A stretch of 64,000 nt of DNA from the NCBI RefSeq assembly GCF_007741515.1, contig NZ_CP036263.1, positions 5,932,860 to 5,996,859 on the forward strand, written 5' to 3'. A model generated the notes under the pieces. The model did no database searches. It was given only the letters and a program-made list of their open reading frames with translations, and had not been told where the DNA came from. The position numbers were made by a program, and so were the translations under genes. The DNA is from Adhaeretor mobilis. GTDB lineage: Bacteria; Planctomycetota; Planctomycetia; Pirellulales; Lacipirellulaceae. Of this stretch, positions 36,201-44,055 are shown in pieces (the first letter of the stretch is position 1; each line of letters starts with the position of its first letter).

Positions 36201-36719
36201 ACTGGCAAGTCGAGTGCCAAACTCGACCTGCTCTCCGAACAACTCGAAGATGTGATCGCTGGCGGGCACAAGGCGCTGGTGTTCTCGCAGTTCACTTCCA
36301 TGTTGGCCATTGTGCGCGATCGCCTAGACAAGCAAGGCATTGTCTATGAATACCTCGACGGCAAAACGAGTAAGCGGCAAGAAAAGGTCGATCACTTCCA
36401 GAATGATCCCGACTGCCCCGTCTTCTTGATCAGCCTCAAGGCTGGTGGCACCGGCTTGAATCTCACGGCGGCCGATTACGTGTTCGTACTTGATCCCTGG
36501 TGGAACCCAGCGGTCGAAGCCCAAGCTATCGATCGGGCGCACCGCATAGGCCAAACCCGCAACGTGTTCGCTTACCGACTTATCGCTAAGGATACCGTTG
36601 AAGAAAAGATTCTCGAACTACAGAAGCAAAAACGAGAATTGGCCGACGCCCTGATCGCCGGCAACGAAAGCTTGCTGCAAGAAATGTCGGCTGAGGATTT
36701 GCAGTTGTTGCTGAGCTAA
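33270..36719 (+). CDS. SWIM-zinc-finger SNF2-family helicase
   Basis: The protein has 1149 residues. The N-terminal SWIM zinc finger is Cys67-x-Cys69...Cys78-x-His80 (CSCP...FCKH). A long unclassified middle leads to the SNF2 core from about residue 680: Walker A DDMGLGKTIQ (about 705), DESQ in place of DEAH (about 810), and motifs V-VI near DPWWNPAVEAQ and DRAHRIGQ. These proteins translocate on DNA using ATP; bacterial SWIM-SNF2 members are poorly characterised. No neighbouring restriction or nuclease gene suggests a defence system. The start has no Shine-Dalgarno sequence, which is common in this window. Confidence 0.9.
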   Translation: MSLASCLAKHFSAAVKKKGQSYYNSGKVSLDDSTGVDVEATVRGSGRLRYEVDIDWSNPRDNVFARCSCPHYEGGNFCKHIWATLLETDDQGIADPSPAAGQLVLLHEYDDENEYDQEDSWLEYEEDVPLLISQMADGKVSKNSRTPSNNATWHQQLAALGSGSSTVGINPSRPQSSRQRQVLYVLDIAASFIARAPCVLLYQQEKKKNGEWGKSKQFKLNRTQIKSMEAADQEVLSLALGTYTGNSWHTDYRAPLSERYHEEVVKFELTPEHHELLLPKLCATGRFGWFLGEQQEAEDAQPLTWDEGPAWQMRVRVNDVKQRKRWQLVGELFRTASDNAQKRGKGKQSKEVTTPLSQPVLLLTSGVAIFEDHVARFDGEFDARWLQLLRANSSVDIPHKDRQTLLAELWATRNPPEVVWPKGLQPQQKQVLPRGYLKINAADERGYSKQRFLQGMLGFAYEETQFPKGDTRHVVASEESEVVLRDYKAETALLKEAADLGLEDYQDRYYAGQRKYGHEENIRLPRNRFTEIVRELTERGWQVEAEGAKVRTAGAFNINVVSGVDWFDLESDLDFGEVSASLPALLAAAKSNDGYVELSDGSRGLLPEEWLEKFAPLADLAEVHEEKLRFRPSQALLLDALLSDRQDELNVQLDRQFRDFRKKLASFAGVEPRDAPRGFQGELRDYQCDGLGWLKFLQDFNLGGCLADDMGLGKTIQVLALLQSRRTRRLKKGEKRLPSLVVAPKSVAGNWVAEAKKFAPRLVVLEYVGTDRSSLVDQFDEADMIITTYGTLRRDIEDLSQRELDYAILDESQAIKNDKSQAAKACRLLKASHRLALTGTPIENHLGELWSQFEFLNPGMLGRSSAFRNFARSGKQDDEQAQQESLAMLRRAISPFLLRRTKEEVLKDLPAKQEQSLPCKLLPADRKRYNELRKHYRDSLLKRVDNDGMNKSKMHVLEALLRLRQAACHPGLIDKKLTGKSSAKLDLLSEQLEDVIAGGHKALVFSQFTSMLAIVRDRLDKQGIVYEYLDGKTSKRQEKVDHFQNDPDCPVFLISLKAGGTGLNLTAADYVFVLDPWWNPAVEAQAIDRAHRIGQTRNVFAYRLIAKDTVEEKILELQKQKRELADALIAGNESLLQEMSAEDLQLLLS

Positions 36720-36761
36720 GTGTACTTCATCTGCCTTGCACAACAAATCGTGCTCCCAAAT

Positions 36762-36851
36762 ATTAGCCGCGAGCCAACTGCTCGCCGGAACGTGACGGTA
36801 GGCGTACCGTCTGAGCAATTCTCAGGCAGCCCGTTGGGCCGCGGCTATTGG
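36762..36851. repeat. Dispersed repeat, TAGCCGCGAGCC family, copy 2
   Basis: Arms tagccgcgagccaac and gttgggccgcggctattgg are complementary in part; the middle contains ctgagcaattctcagg. It lies between the SNF2 gene and the HMA-domain gene, and could act in transcript ends. Confidence 0.75.
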
Positions 36852-36920
36852 CGAAGTCGATTAGTAGCGCGCAAACATTCCTGACTATCTGTGCGTAGAA
36901 TGGAAAGAGGAGAGCCCACC

Positions 36921-37670
36921 ATGAGAACCACCTACACAATTCGCGGCATGCACTGTGGTGCCTGCGAGCAGAAGATCAAGAATGCCCTGGAACACCTCGA
37001 CGCGGTGCAGCGTGCCTCAGTCTCTCAGCCGGAAGAGTCCGCGACGATTGAAAGTTCAGGGGAAATTGATCTGGAATCGCTTCGCCAAGCGGTCAGTAGT
37101 GCGGGAGATTATACGCTCACGGAGAAAATCGCAGCTGGTGGGGACTCTGATGTCGGCGCGGCTAAGCCGCAAGCGGCGAAGAAGTCGTGGCTAGCGACTT
37201 ACAAACCGTTGCTATTGATCGTCGGGTACTGCTTAGGTGGAACCTTGCTAACGGGATTCTCCGCCGACGACTGGACGACCAGCTACCTGATGAGCCGCTT
37301 TATGGGGCTGTTCTTTGTGGCGTTCTCATTCTTCAAACTGCTCGACTTGACGGGCTTCGCCGAGGCGTATTCGACTTACGATGTGTTAGCCAAGCGAGTC
37401 TACAACTACGGATTTCTCTACCCCTTCATCGAGCTCGGACTGGGGATCGCGTATCTGTTGCAATGGAACCCCCTAGCGACGAACATCGCGACGCTCGTGG
37501 TGATGGCGCTCAGCACGATCGGCGTCGTGCAAGCCGTTATGAAAAACCAGCAGATTCAATGTGCCTGCCTGGGCACAGTATTCGACCTGCCAATGACGAC
37601 CGTCACGATCGTGGAGGATGTCTCGATGGCTTTAATGGCGGCGCTGATGCTCTGGCAACTTGTCATGTGA
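36921..37670 (+). CDS. HMA-domain membrane protein
   Basis: The product has 249 residues from the ATG at 36921, preceded by GAGGAG (36907-36912); an upstream in-frame start adds ten residues. The N-terminal heavy-metal-associated domain has GMHCGAC (Cys12, Cys15), binding Cu(I) or similar soft metals in known families. Residues 90-250 form four to five membrane segments resembling MauE/DoxX-type proteins, with a conserved CACLG near the end. The combination suggests metal or redox handling in the membrane, but no specific function is established. It stands alone between repeat elements. Confidence 0.82.
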   Translation: MRTTYTIRGMHCGACEQKIKNALEHLDAVQRASVSQPEESATIESSGEIDLESLRQAVSSAGDYTLTEKIAAGGDSDVGAAKPQAAKKSWLATYKPLLLIVGYCLGGTLLTGFSADDWTTSYLMSRFMGLFFVAFSFFKLLDLTGFAEAYSTYDVLAKRVYNYGFLYPFIELGLGIAYLLQWNPLATNIATLVVMALSTIGVVQAVMKNQQIQCACLGTVFDLPMTTVTIVEDVSMALMAALMLWQLVM

Positions 37671-38106
37671 CGGTGCTACTCGCAGGATAACGTCCCACCT
37701 GTTCTGTCACTGAGGGCGTTTCACTAGCCGCAACCTGGCTTCATTCCGCTCTACTTGGTCATAGATTGACCACACCTGTATACGTGCTCTATGGCTTTTT
37801 GCCAGTTGATTGAGCGGATAGGTACATTTTGCTAGCAGGCATCCTCAGCGGCACGAGAACTGCACTTGAAGTTGATCAGTACGGCCAAGCCGTATTGTGA
37901 CAGAGACTTGGAAACTTACGTTGCTCGTGGCTGGGAAAGTGAGCATTACCTTGCTTTGCCAAACGGTGCGATGCTCGGCTAAGCATCAGACGTCCGTTGT
38001 AGTTGAACTTCGCTGAAGCTCACTAAATTGTGAGCGTAGAAGAACCGACTGGCGAGTAACCCGTTCTGAGCAATCGGAACAAAATTTTATTAGGAGACAG
38101 AATACG
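37671..38106. other. Gene-free stretch upstream of Gln-rich secreted protein gene
   Basis: I see no gene and no clear hairpin. The last 20 bases contain the Shine-Dalgarno taggagac of the following gene. Confidence 0.4.
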
Positions 38107-39021
38107 ATGAAAACATTAACCCAAACTATGATGATGGCGGCGATGGGCCTCTGGCTGGCAGCCCCTGCAGCGGCTCAGGTCGATTTGAATGTCGGCGGGA
38201 ATGCTGGCGCTGGTGCCAACGCAGGTAATGCGGCTCAACGAGCCGGCCAGGGAGTGCAACGTGCCGCTGAAGGAGTTGGCAACGCAGCCCAGCGTGTTCA
38301 ACAAGGGGCACGCAATCTTGGCCAGGGTGCTCGCGACCTCACCGGGGAGGCGGCGCAACGCACCCGTCAAGGTGCACAGAACTTGCGCAACGCCGTGCCT
38401 GGCCAGCAGGGTCGCTTGCAAGGACAAGGTCAACTACAAGACCAGGGCAGCTTCAACCGGAATGGCATCCAAGCCGGTGGCCAGTTCGATGGTCAATACC
38501 GTGGCCAGCAGTTCCAGGGCCAGAACTACAACGGCCGGCAATACGGCGGTCAACAGGGTATAAATGGCTCGGGCTTCGCACAAGCCAATACGCCGAATAT
38601 CCCAGCCCAGGTACAGGCCGATGCTAATTTCAACGCGCAGGCCGATCGCAATGCCCGTTGGAGAAAGATCCAGCATAATGGTGAGTGGTGGTACTACTCG
38701 CCTAAAGGCAATTGGATGTACCAACGCGATGGCGAATGGCAAAAGTTCGACGAGCAAAACTTCCAACGCCCCAATGGCGATGGTAGCTACTCAGCCGCCT
38801 ATCGTGGTGGTAGCCATAATAGCAACGATATGTACATGCGTGACGGCCAGCGTGTGTTCCGGTTGCAGAGCGACAACCAAGGTCGCCAGTTCATTCGCAT
38901 GAACGGGCAACAGCTGTGGGTCGGATCAGACGCCAATGCTTCGGCCAAAGCCATGCAAGACGGCAAGAATTCTGGGCTTGGCCTCGAAGCCGATACTTCC
39001 GCAGAAGTTGAGACTGAATAG
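38107..39021 (+). CDS. Secreted Gln/Gly/Asn-rich protein
   Basis: The product has 304 residues with a signal peptide (1-24, ending AAAQ). Residues 28-120 are a low-complexity stretch of Gln, Gly, Arg, Asn and Ala with repeated NAAQR-, GARNLGQ- and QGAQNLR-like units, amphipathic and helical in places. Residues 125-165 are Gly/Gln/Tyr-rich. Then come aromatic W-rich strands NGEWWYYSPKGNWMYQ (around 198-215), a pattern seen in uncharacterised planctomycete cell-surface proteins. AGGAGA precedes the ATG, and a terminator follows at 39053. Function unknown. Confidence 0.75.
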   Translation: MKTLTQTMMMAAMGLWLAAPAAAQVDLNVGGNAGAGANAGNAAQRAGQGVQRAAEGVGNAAQRVQQGARNLGQGARDLTGEAAQRTRQGAQNLRNAVPGQQGRLQGQGQLQDQGSFNRNGIQAGGQFDGQYRGQQFQGQNYNGRQYGGQQGINGSGFAQANTPNIPAQVQADANFNAQADRNARWRKIQHNGEWWYYSPKGNWMYQRDGEWQKFDEQNFQRPNGDGSYSAAYRGGSHNSNDMYMRDGQRVFRLQSDNQGRQFIRMNGQQLWVGSDANASAKAMQDGKNSGLGLEADTSAEVETE

Positions 39022-39052
39022 TTCAGTCGTTGCTGCAACAGCCAACCTCACG

Positions 39053-39084
39053 CCCACCCTATCGCCGATAGGGTGGGGATTTTT
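39053..39084 (+). terminator. Rho-independent terminator after secreted Gln-rich protein
   Basis: cccaccctatc (39053-39063) and gatagggtggg (39067-39077) form an 11-bp stem with a three-base loop, followed by gatttttg. It ends the preceding gene 31 bases after its stop. Confidence 0.9.
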
Positions 39085-39121
39085 GTCGCTGAATTAGTAG
39101 ATCGGCACCTGCGAATGCTCC

Positions 39122-39212
39122 CTAGCCGCGAGCCAACGGCTTGCCGGTGAACAGCTAATAACATCGCGAGCGAGCAATTCCCCCCCCGGCGGCCCGTTGG
39201 ACCGCGGCTATT
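39122..39212. repeat. Dispersed repeat, TAGCCGCGAGCC family, copy 3
   Basis: ctagccgcgagccaacgg at the left end and ccgttggaccgcggctatt at the right end are complementary over most of their length. The middle has cgcgagcgagcaattcc. Confidence 0.8.
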
Positions 39213-39293
39213 TGACTATTAGGAAACGTGGACGCAATGTGCAAGACGTGCACTGCTATTCGACGGGCGAAAAGCGCCTTAGAATAGTCATCC

Positions 39294-40334
39294 ATGAATG
39301 CCTTTGGCACAACGCTGCGGGAGTTGCGAATTGAGGCGGGCCTCGGGCTGCGGACTTTTGCTCAGTTGGTGGATCAACGCGCTTCGACCGTCTCGGCCAT
39401 CGAATCGGGGCGGCGCAAGCCGTGGCGCGAGCAGAAATTGCTCGACCGAACAGCCGCCGTGCTGGGCGTGACTGCTGAGCTAATGGTTTCTGCTGCTGGC
39501 AAGGACGGCGCGGAGGTCTTTCCCGAACCGCCCAAAGCGTGGAGCCTCCCAGATGAATGCGACGACCTGCCTGACGTGGAGGTGAGTCGTCGAGCCCGCT
39601 TGCAATCGTGGATACTGACACCAGGAGCAAGCGAGCTGGACGAAGTGGCCCAGTGTGAACTAGCCGAGATCTTGGAAGTAGACGAAGCTCTTTCCTGGAA
39701 CTCCGACGAATCTATCGCGCCGCTCACTGATCTCTCCATTGAATGGCAAGCGAGGCACCTCACCGCGCGACTGCCTACGCCAGTCGATGTGGAAGCCGCA
39801 CTGGAACGTAATGGAGTGCATCTAGAAATTGTGGCTGGGTTGGTGCCCCGCTACAGTGTACAAGCCTGCGTGACTTGCGAAACAAGTGCGGATGACGAGC
39901 CCTCGGTCACGCTGTGGGCGGATCGCACGATTGCCGATAGTCACTCGATGAGTGCCTACCGATTGCTGTTGGCGCAAGCCTACGCCCCGATTGCACTGCA
40001 GGTGGGTTCCGTCGATCCGAGCAATGCGCAGAGGTTTGCTCTCGCCATGCTGCTGCCGGCCGGCGCATTGCACAAAGCGGCCGAGACGACTTACACTGCG
40101 TTGATCGACCAGCACGGTTGGTTGGCGCCGGTGGCCATGCGGCAACATTTGTGCAACCAACTGGCCGAGCAGTTCGCCGCGCCACCGGCGCTGGTGGACC
40201 GTCGCCTCAACGGCTGGCCCAGCCCGATTGCTCCCCGCCTCGAACTGGCGCTCGATGCACACGAGCGCACGCTGCCACCAACCGACTGGCAAGAGTCGCA
40301 AGAAACTGCCGAGCAACTAATGCTGTTTGAGTAG
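39294..40334 (+). CDS. XRE-family regulator fused to degenerate IrrE-like domain
   Basis: The product has 346 residues. Residues 5-65 form a Cro/C1-type HTH (LRTFAQLVDQRASTVSAIESGRRKP). Downstream the arrangement follows XRE-ImmA/IrrE fusions: a middle linker, then RLLLAQAYAPIAL where the HELGH zinc motif is expected, and FALAMLLPAGAL where the usual FAAALLMP follows. The two His and the Glu of the zinc site are absent, so it is probably not a protease. The HTH call is firm; the IrrE relationship is inferred from order. It could still sense a ligand or the intact partner. Confidence 0.7.
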   Translation: MNAFGTTLRELRIEAGLGLRTFAQLVDQRASTVSAIESGRRKPWREQKLLDRTAAVLGVTAELMVSAAGKDGAEVFPEPPKAWSLPDECDDLPDVEVSRRARLQSWILTPGASELDEVAQCELAEILEVDEALSWNSDESIAPLTDLSIEWQARHLTARLPTPVDVEAALERNGVHLEIVAGLVPRYSVQACVTCETSADDEPSVTLWADRTIADSHSMSAYRLLLAQAYAPIALQVGSVDPSNAQRFALAMLLPAGALHKAAETTYTALIDQHGWLAPVAMRQHLCNQLAEQFAAPPALVDRRLNGWPSPIAPRLELALDAHERTLPPTDWQESQETAEQLMLFE

Positions 40335-40367
40335 CTCTCCAACGAGACAATTCCACCGAAACTATTA

Positions 40368-40437
40368 AACCACGAAGGTCACAAAGAGCACAAAGGTCCA
40401 AATGCAAGTCTTTGCGCTCTTTGTGTCCTTCGTGGTT
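40368..40437. repeat. Inverted repeat of the ccacgaag/ctttgtg family
   Basis: Arms aaccacgaaggtcacaaaga... and ...ctttgtgtccttcgtggtt enclose a 14-base centre. It lies 20 bases before the start of the TPP enzyme gene, in its leader. Confidence 0.8.
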
Positions 40438-40457
40438 AGAAATTAAAAGCAAGAGAA

Positions 40458-42116
40458 ATGACTAAAGCTTCCGACCTATTCATCCGCGCCCTCGAAAATG
40501 AAGGCGTCGAATACATCTTCGGCATCCCCGGCGAGGAGAACCTCGACATGCTCGAGTCACTTTCGGACAGCCCGATTAAGCTCGTATTGACGCGGCACGA
40601 ACAGGCGGCCGGATTCATGGCGGCGACCTATGGGCGGCTCACCGGTAAGGCGGGCGTGTGTCTCTCGACGCTCGGACCTGGGGCGACAAATCTAGTCACG
40701 TCGGCCGCCTACGCGAACCTTGGCGCAATGCCCATGGTGATGATCACCGGGCAAAAGCCGATTAAGACCAGCAAGCAGGGGCAATTTCAGATCGTGGACA
40801 TCGTCGATACGATGCAGCCGCTCACGAAGTTTGCCAAGCAGATTGAAAGTGCGGACATGATTCCCGCACGCGTGCGGGAGGCGTTTCGACTCGCCCAGGA
40901 GGAACGCCCCGGGGCGACGCACCTGGAATTGCCCGAAGATATCGCCCAAGAGACCACCGATGCGCCCGTCATAGAGCCAAGCTTCAGTCGTCGTCCGGTT
41001 GCCGATGACAAGGCCATTCGCAAAGCGGCCGAGGTAATTGCTGCGGCTAAGCATCCGCTGCTCCTGGTCGGAGCGGGTGCGAATCGCAAGCTCACCTGCC
41101 GTATGCTGCGAAGGTTTGTCGAGGAGACAAATATCCCGTTTGTGACCACGCAAATGGGCAAAGGTGTACTCGATGAGACCAGCCCCCGCTGCCTCGGCAA
41201 TGCGGCGCTCAGCGATAACGACTTCGTGCACCGGGCAATCGACTACGCCGACGCGATCATCAACGTTGGACATGATGTCGTCGAGAAGCCGCCGTTTTTT
41301 ATGAAGCCGGGCGGGCGAACCGTCATTCATATCAATTTTACGAGTGCCGAGGTCGACCCAGTGTACTTCCCCCAGGTGGAAGTGATAGGCGATATTGCCA
41401 ATAGCGTGTGGCAAATCGGAGAGAAACTGGCCGAGAAGGAACCACTTGAAATAAGCAACTGGGATTTTAGTTTCTTCGAAAAGGTGAAAGCGGCTCTCGA
41501 CGAGCAACTTCTCGAAGGAGCGGAAGACCCACGCTTTCCAATCCTGCCACAGCGACTCGTCGCTGATGTTCGCAAGGTCATGTTTGAACGCGGGATCATT
41601 GCGCTTGATAATGGTATCTACAAGTTATGGTTCGCGCGGAACTACCCGGGGCACTTCTCGAATACGGTACTTTTGGACAACGCCCTGGCTACGATGGGTG
41701 CCGGACTTCCCTCAGCAATGGCCGCGCGCATGGTGCACCCCGATCGTCCGGTCATGGCCCTTTGCGGTGATGGGGGGTTCATGATGAACTCCGCGGAACT
41801 GGAAACGGCAGTACGGCTAAAGCTCGACCTCGTAATAGTCATCCTGCGTGACAACGCCTATGGCATGATCAAGTGGAAGCAGAAGCACGAAGGCTTCGCC
41901 GACTATGGCCTCGACTTTGATAACCCCGACTTCGTGAAGTACGCCGAAAGCTACGGGGCGACGGGCCACCGCATCGAATCTGCTGACGCGTTCATTCCCA
42001 CCGTGGAGAAAGCCCAAGCCGCCGGCGGTGTTCATGTACTTGATGTGCCGGTAGATTACAGCGAAAACGTGAAAATACTCAACGAGGAAATACCGCGCCG
42101 GAGTGCGGAGCTTTAA
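40458..42116 (+). CDS. Acetolactate synthase-like thiamine diphosphate enzyme
   Basis: The protein has 552 residues with the three-domain TPP enzyme layout. Glu48 lies in LTRHEQAAGFMA, as in acetohydroxyacid synthases; GATNLVTS lies nearby. The TPP-binding motif CGDGGFMMNSAELETAVR (about 433-450) is followed by DNAYG. Length matches the catabolic AlsS type, which lacks FAD. No small regulatory subunit (IlvH) is adjacent. It would condense two pyruvates to acetolactate, but substrate specificity cannot be read from sequence alone. It is followed by an aldehyde dehydrogenase on the same strand across a hairpin. Confidence 0.85.
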   Translation: MTKASDLFIRALENEGVEYIFGIPGEENLDMLESLSDSPIKLVLTRHEQAAGFMAATYGRLTGKAGVCLSTLGPGATNLVTSAAYANLGAMPMVMITGQKPIKTSKQGQFQIVDIVDTMQPLTKFAKQIESADMIPARVREAFRLAQEERPGATHLELPEDIAQETTDAPVIEPSFSRRPVADDKAIRKAAEVIAAAKHPLLLVGAGANRKLTCRMLRRFVEETNIPFVTTQMGKGVLDETSPRCLGNAALSDNDFVHRAIDYADAIINVGHDVVEKPPFFMKPGGRTVIHINFTSAEVDPVYFPQVEVIGDIANSVWQIGEKLAEKEPLEISNWDFSFFEKVKAALDEQLLEGAEDPRFPILPQRLVADVRKVMFERGIIALDNGIYKLWFARNYPGHFSNTVLLDNALATMGAGLPSAMAARMVHPDRPVMALCGDGGFMMNSAELETAVRLKLDLVIVILRDNAYGMIKWKQKHEGFADYGLDFDNPDFVKYAESYGATGHRIESADAFIPTVEKAQAAGGVHVLDVPVDYSENVKILNEEIPRRSAEL

Positions 42117-42131
42117 ACGCGCAGAGGTAGA

Positions 42132-42271
42132 GTCCGCTGTGCGGACCAACATCGTAAGGTACTGTCGAGTGGAGCGAGGCGTACCGAAACCCTGTTCACG
42201 GTGTACCCCTCGCTCCACTCGACACACCCACGCATAACTTGGCAAATCAATCATTGGTCCGCACAGCGGAC
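42132..42271. repeat. Nested perfect inverted repeats between TPP enzyme and ALDH genes
   Basis: Outer arms gtccgctgtgcggaccaa (42132-42149) and its exact complement (42254-42271), and inner arms gtcgagtggagcgagg (42164-42179) and its complement (42208-42223), are both perfect. It ends 17 bases before the ATG of the aldehyde dehydrogenase gene. It may act as a processing or termination signal, or be a mobile inverted repeat. Confidence 0.9.
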
Positions 42272-42288
42272 CCTACAAGAGCTTTCCC

Positions 42289-43719
42289 ATGAACGACCAA
42301 TATCCCTACTACCTCGCCAACAAGCCGCAGCAGCCGAATGCGGACTTGGAGGTTACCGACAAATACACCGGCAAAGTCGCCACGCGGGTGGCACTTGCTG
42401 ATAGTGCGACCATCGACAAAGCCATTGCCGCAACGGTGGAAGCTACCGAGCCCATGCGCCGGCTACCACCCTACACGCGGCAGGCAATTCTCTACCAGTG
42501 CGTGGAGCAGTTTGAAGAACGCTTCGACGAATTTGCCGATGCCCTCTGCATCGAAGCGGGCAAACCAATCAAAGATGCCAAGGGCGAAGTCACCCGGCTG
42601 ATTGACACCTTCCGAATCGCGGCAGAAGAGGCCGTGCGGATCGGAGGCGAGGTGCTCAATCTGGAGATTTCCGCCCGTGCGAAAGGCTACCGTGGGATGG
42701 ATAAGCGCGTGCCAATTGGTCCCTGCTCGTTCATTTCGCCGTTTAACTTTCCACTGAATTTGGCCGCCCATAAGATCGCCCCCGCAATTGCCGCCGGCTG
42801 CCCATTTGTGTTGAAGCCGGCCAGCCGTACACCGATCGGGGCGCTGATGATCGGCGAAGTGCTGGCGGAGACGGATCTGCCGGCGGGTGCATTCTCCATC
42901 CTGCCCTGCACGCGCGACGCGGCTGACCTGTTTACGACCGACGAGCGGCTCAAGTTACTGAGCTTTACCGGCTCGCCCGAAGTAGGCTGGGAACTGAAAG
43001 CCAAGGCGGGCAAGAAGCCGGTCATCCTGGAACTGGGCGGCAACGCGGCCTGCATTGTCGATGAAGATGCCGACCTGGAAGACGCCGCTTCACGGATGGT
43101 TGTCGGTGCGTTTTACCAATCAGGGCAAAGCTGCATTGGTGTGCAGCGAATTCTCATTCATGAGAACGTCTACGATGCGTTCCGCGATTTGCTGGTCGAG
43201 AAAACTCGCGAGCTCAAGATGGGCGATCCCAAGAAGGAAGACACGTTCATCGGCCCGGTGATTTCCGAGGGCGACGGCGAACGACTAAAGAACTGGATCG
43301 ACTCAGCCGTGGAAGCTGGCGGCAAGCTGCTGTGTGGTGGTGGTCGTGAAGGCGCGATGGTCGAAGCGACGCTGCTAGAGAACGTTCCCGACGATCAGCC
43401 GATTTGTACCGAGGAAGCCTTCGGCCCCGTGGCTGTGCTGGCGAAGTTCAGCCAGTTCGACGATGCCCTGCGCGAAGCGAACGATAGCACGTTCGGCCTG
43501 CAAGCGGGCGTGTTCACGCGTGACCTGTACAAAATGCTCAAAGCGTGGGACGAATTGGAAGTCGGTGGCGTCGTGATTGGCGACGTGCCCAGCTGGCGCG
43601 TCGATAACATGCCCTACGGCGGCGTGAAAGACAGCGGACTGGGACGCGAGGGGATTCGCTACGCGATTGAGGACATGACGGAACTAAGGTTACTGGTGAT
43701 TCGTGAAGGGAAAGGTTGA
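42289..43719 (+). CDS. NAD(P)-dependent aldehyde dehydrogenase
   Basis: The product has 476 residues. Family residues are present: PFNFPLN (around 151-157), Lys176 in LKPASRTP, Glu248 in LELGG and catalytic Cys282 in SGQSCIGVQR. This oxidises an aldehyde to the acid with NAD(P); substrate not determinable. The closest look is to non-phosphorylating glyceraldehyde-3-phosphate or succinate-semialdehyde types. It lies 172 bases after the acetolactate-synthase-like gene, so a shared role is likely, but the hairpin in the gap may split the transcript. Confidence 0.9.
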   Translation: MNDQYPYYLANKPQQPNADLEVTDKYTGKVATRVALADSATIDKAIAATVEATEPMRRLPPYTRQAILYQCVEQFEERFDEFADALCIEAGKPIKDAKGEVTRLIDTFRIAAEEAVRIGGEVLNLEISARAKGYRGMDKRVPIGPCSFISPFNFPLNLAAHKIAPAIAAGCPFVLKPASRTPIGALMIGEVLAETDLPAGAFSILPCTRDAADLFTTDERLKLLSFTGSPEVGWELKAKAGKKPVILELGGNAACIVDEDADLEDAASRMVVGAFYQSGQSCIGVQRILIHENVYDAFRDLLVEKTRELKMGDPKKEDTFIGPVISEGDGERLKNWIDSAVEAGGKLLCGGGREGAMVEATLLENVPDDQPICTEEAFGPVAVLAKFSQFDDALREANDSTFGLQAGVFTRDLYKMLKAWDELEVGGVVIGDVPSWRVDNMPYGGVKDSGLGREGIRYAIEDMTELRLLVIREGKG

Positions 43720-44055
43720 GCATGACTTCGCTTCTATTATTGAACCACAGAGGGCACGGAGTTTTAGTAGGTATTCTTGTTCGTTGAAGATCGCTCTTCT
43801 TGGTGCGAATTTCGAAAAGAACCTTTCAAGTAGATTCCCCCTACGCAAGCATATTGTCTGCGTGAATTGACAAAGTGCTTACGACTCGACCCGCGAGTGC
43901 GAGACGAAATTCACGAGCACTACTACGCGCCGTGCTTGCACTAAGGCGTATGGTGCTGAATGCCACGGAGAGCATCCCTACAGCCGATGGCTATTCTGCT
44001 TATGAGTTCTCAGAATAGCCGGTTAACAGGAACACTTTAAAACGGTTGACGGCCC
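43720..44055. other. Gene-free stretch with half-copy of a dispersed repeat
   Basis: At 43742-43765 is a half-copy (attgaaccacagagggcacg) of the ccacgaag family. I see no other signal; a short minus-strand ORF at 44000-44293 overlaps the next gene's start and is a shadow. Confidence 0.4.

Noticed and set aside
33270..36719. Part of a defence island (DISARM or similar) because of the SNF2 helicase
   Set aside because: No nuclease, methylase or DUF1998-type neighbour is present; housekeeping and regulatory genes surround it.
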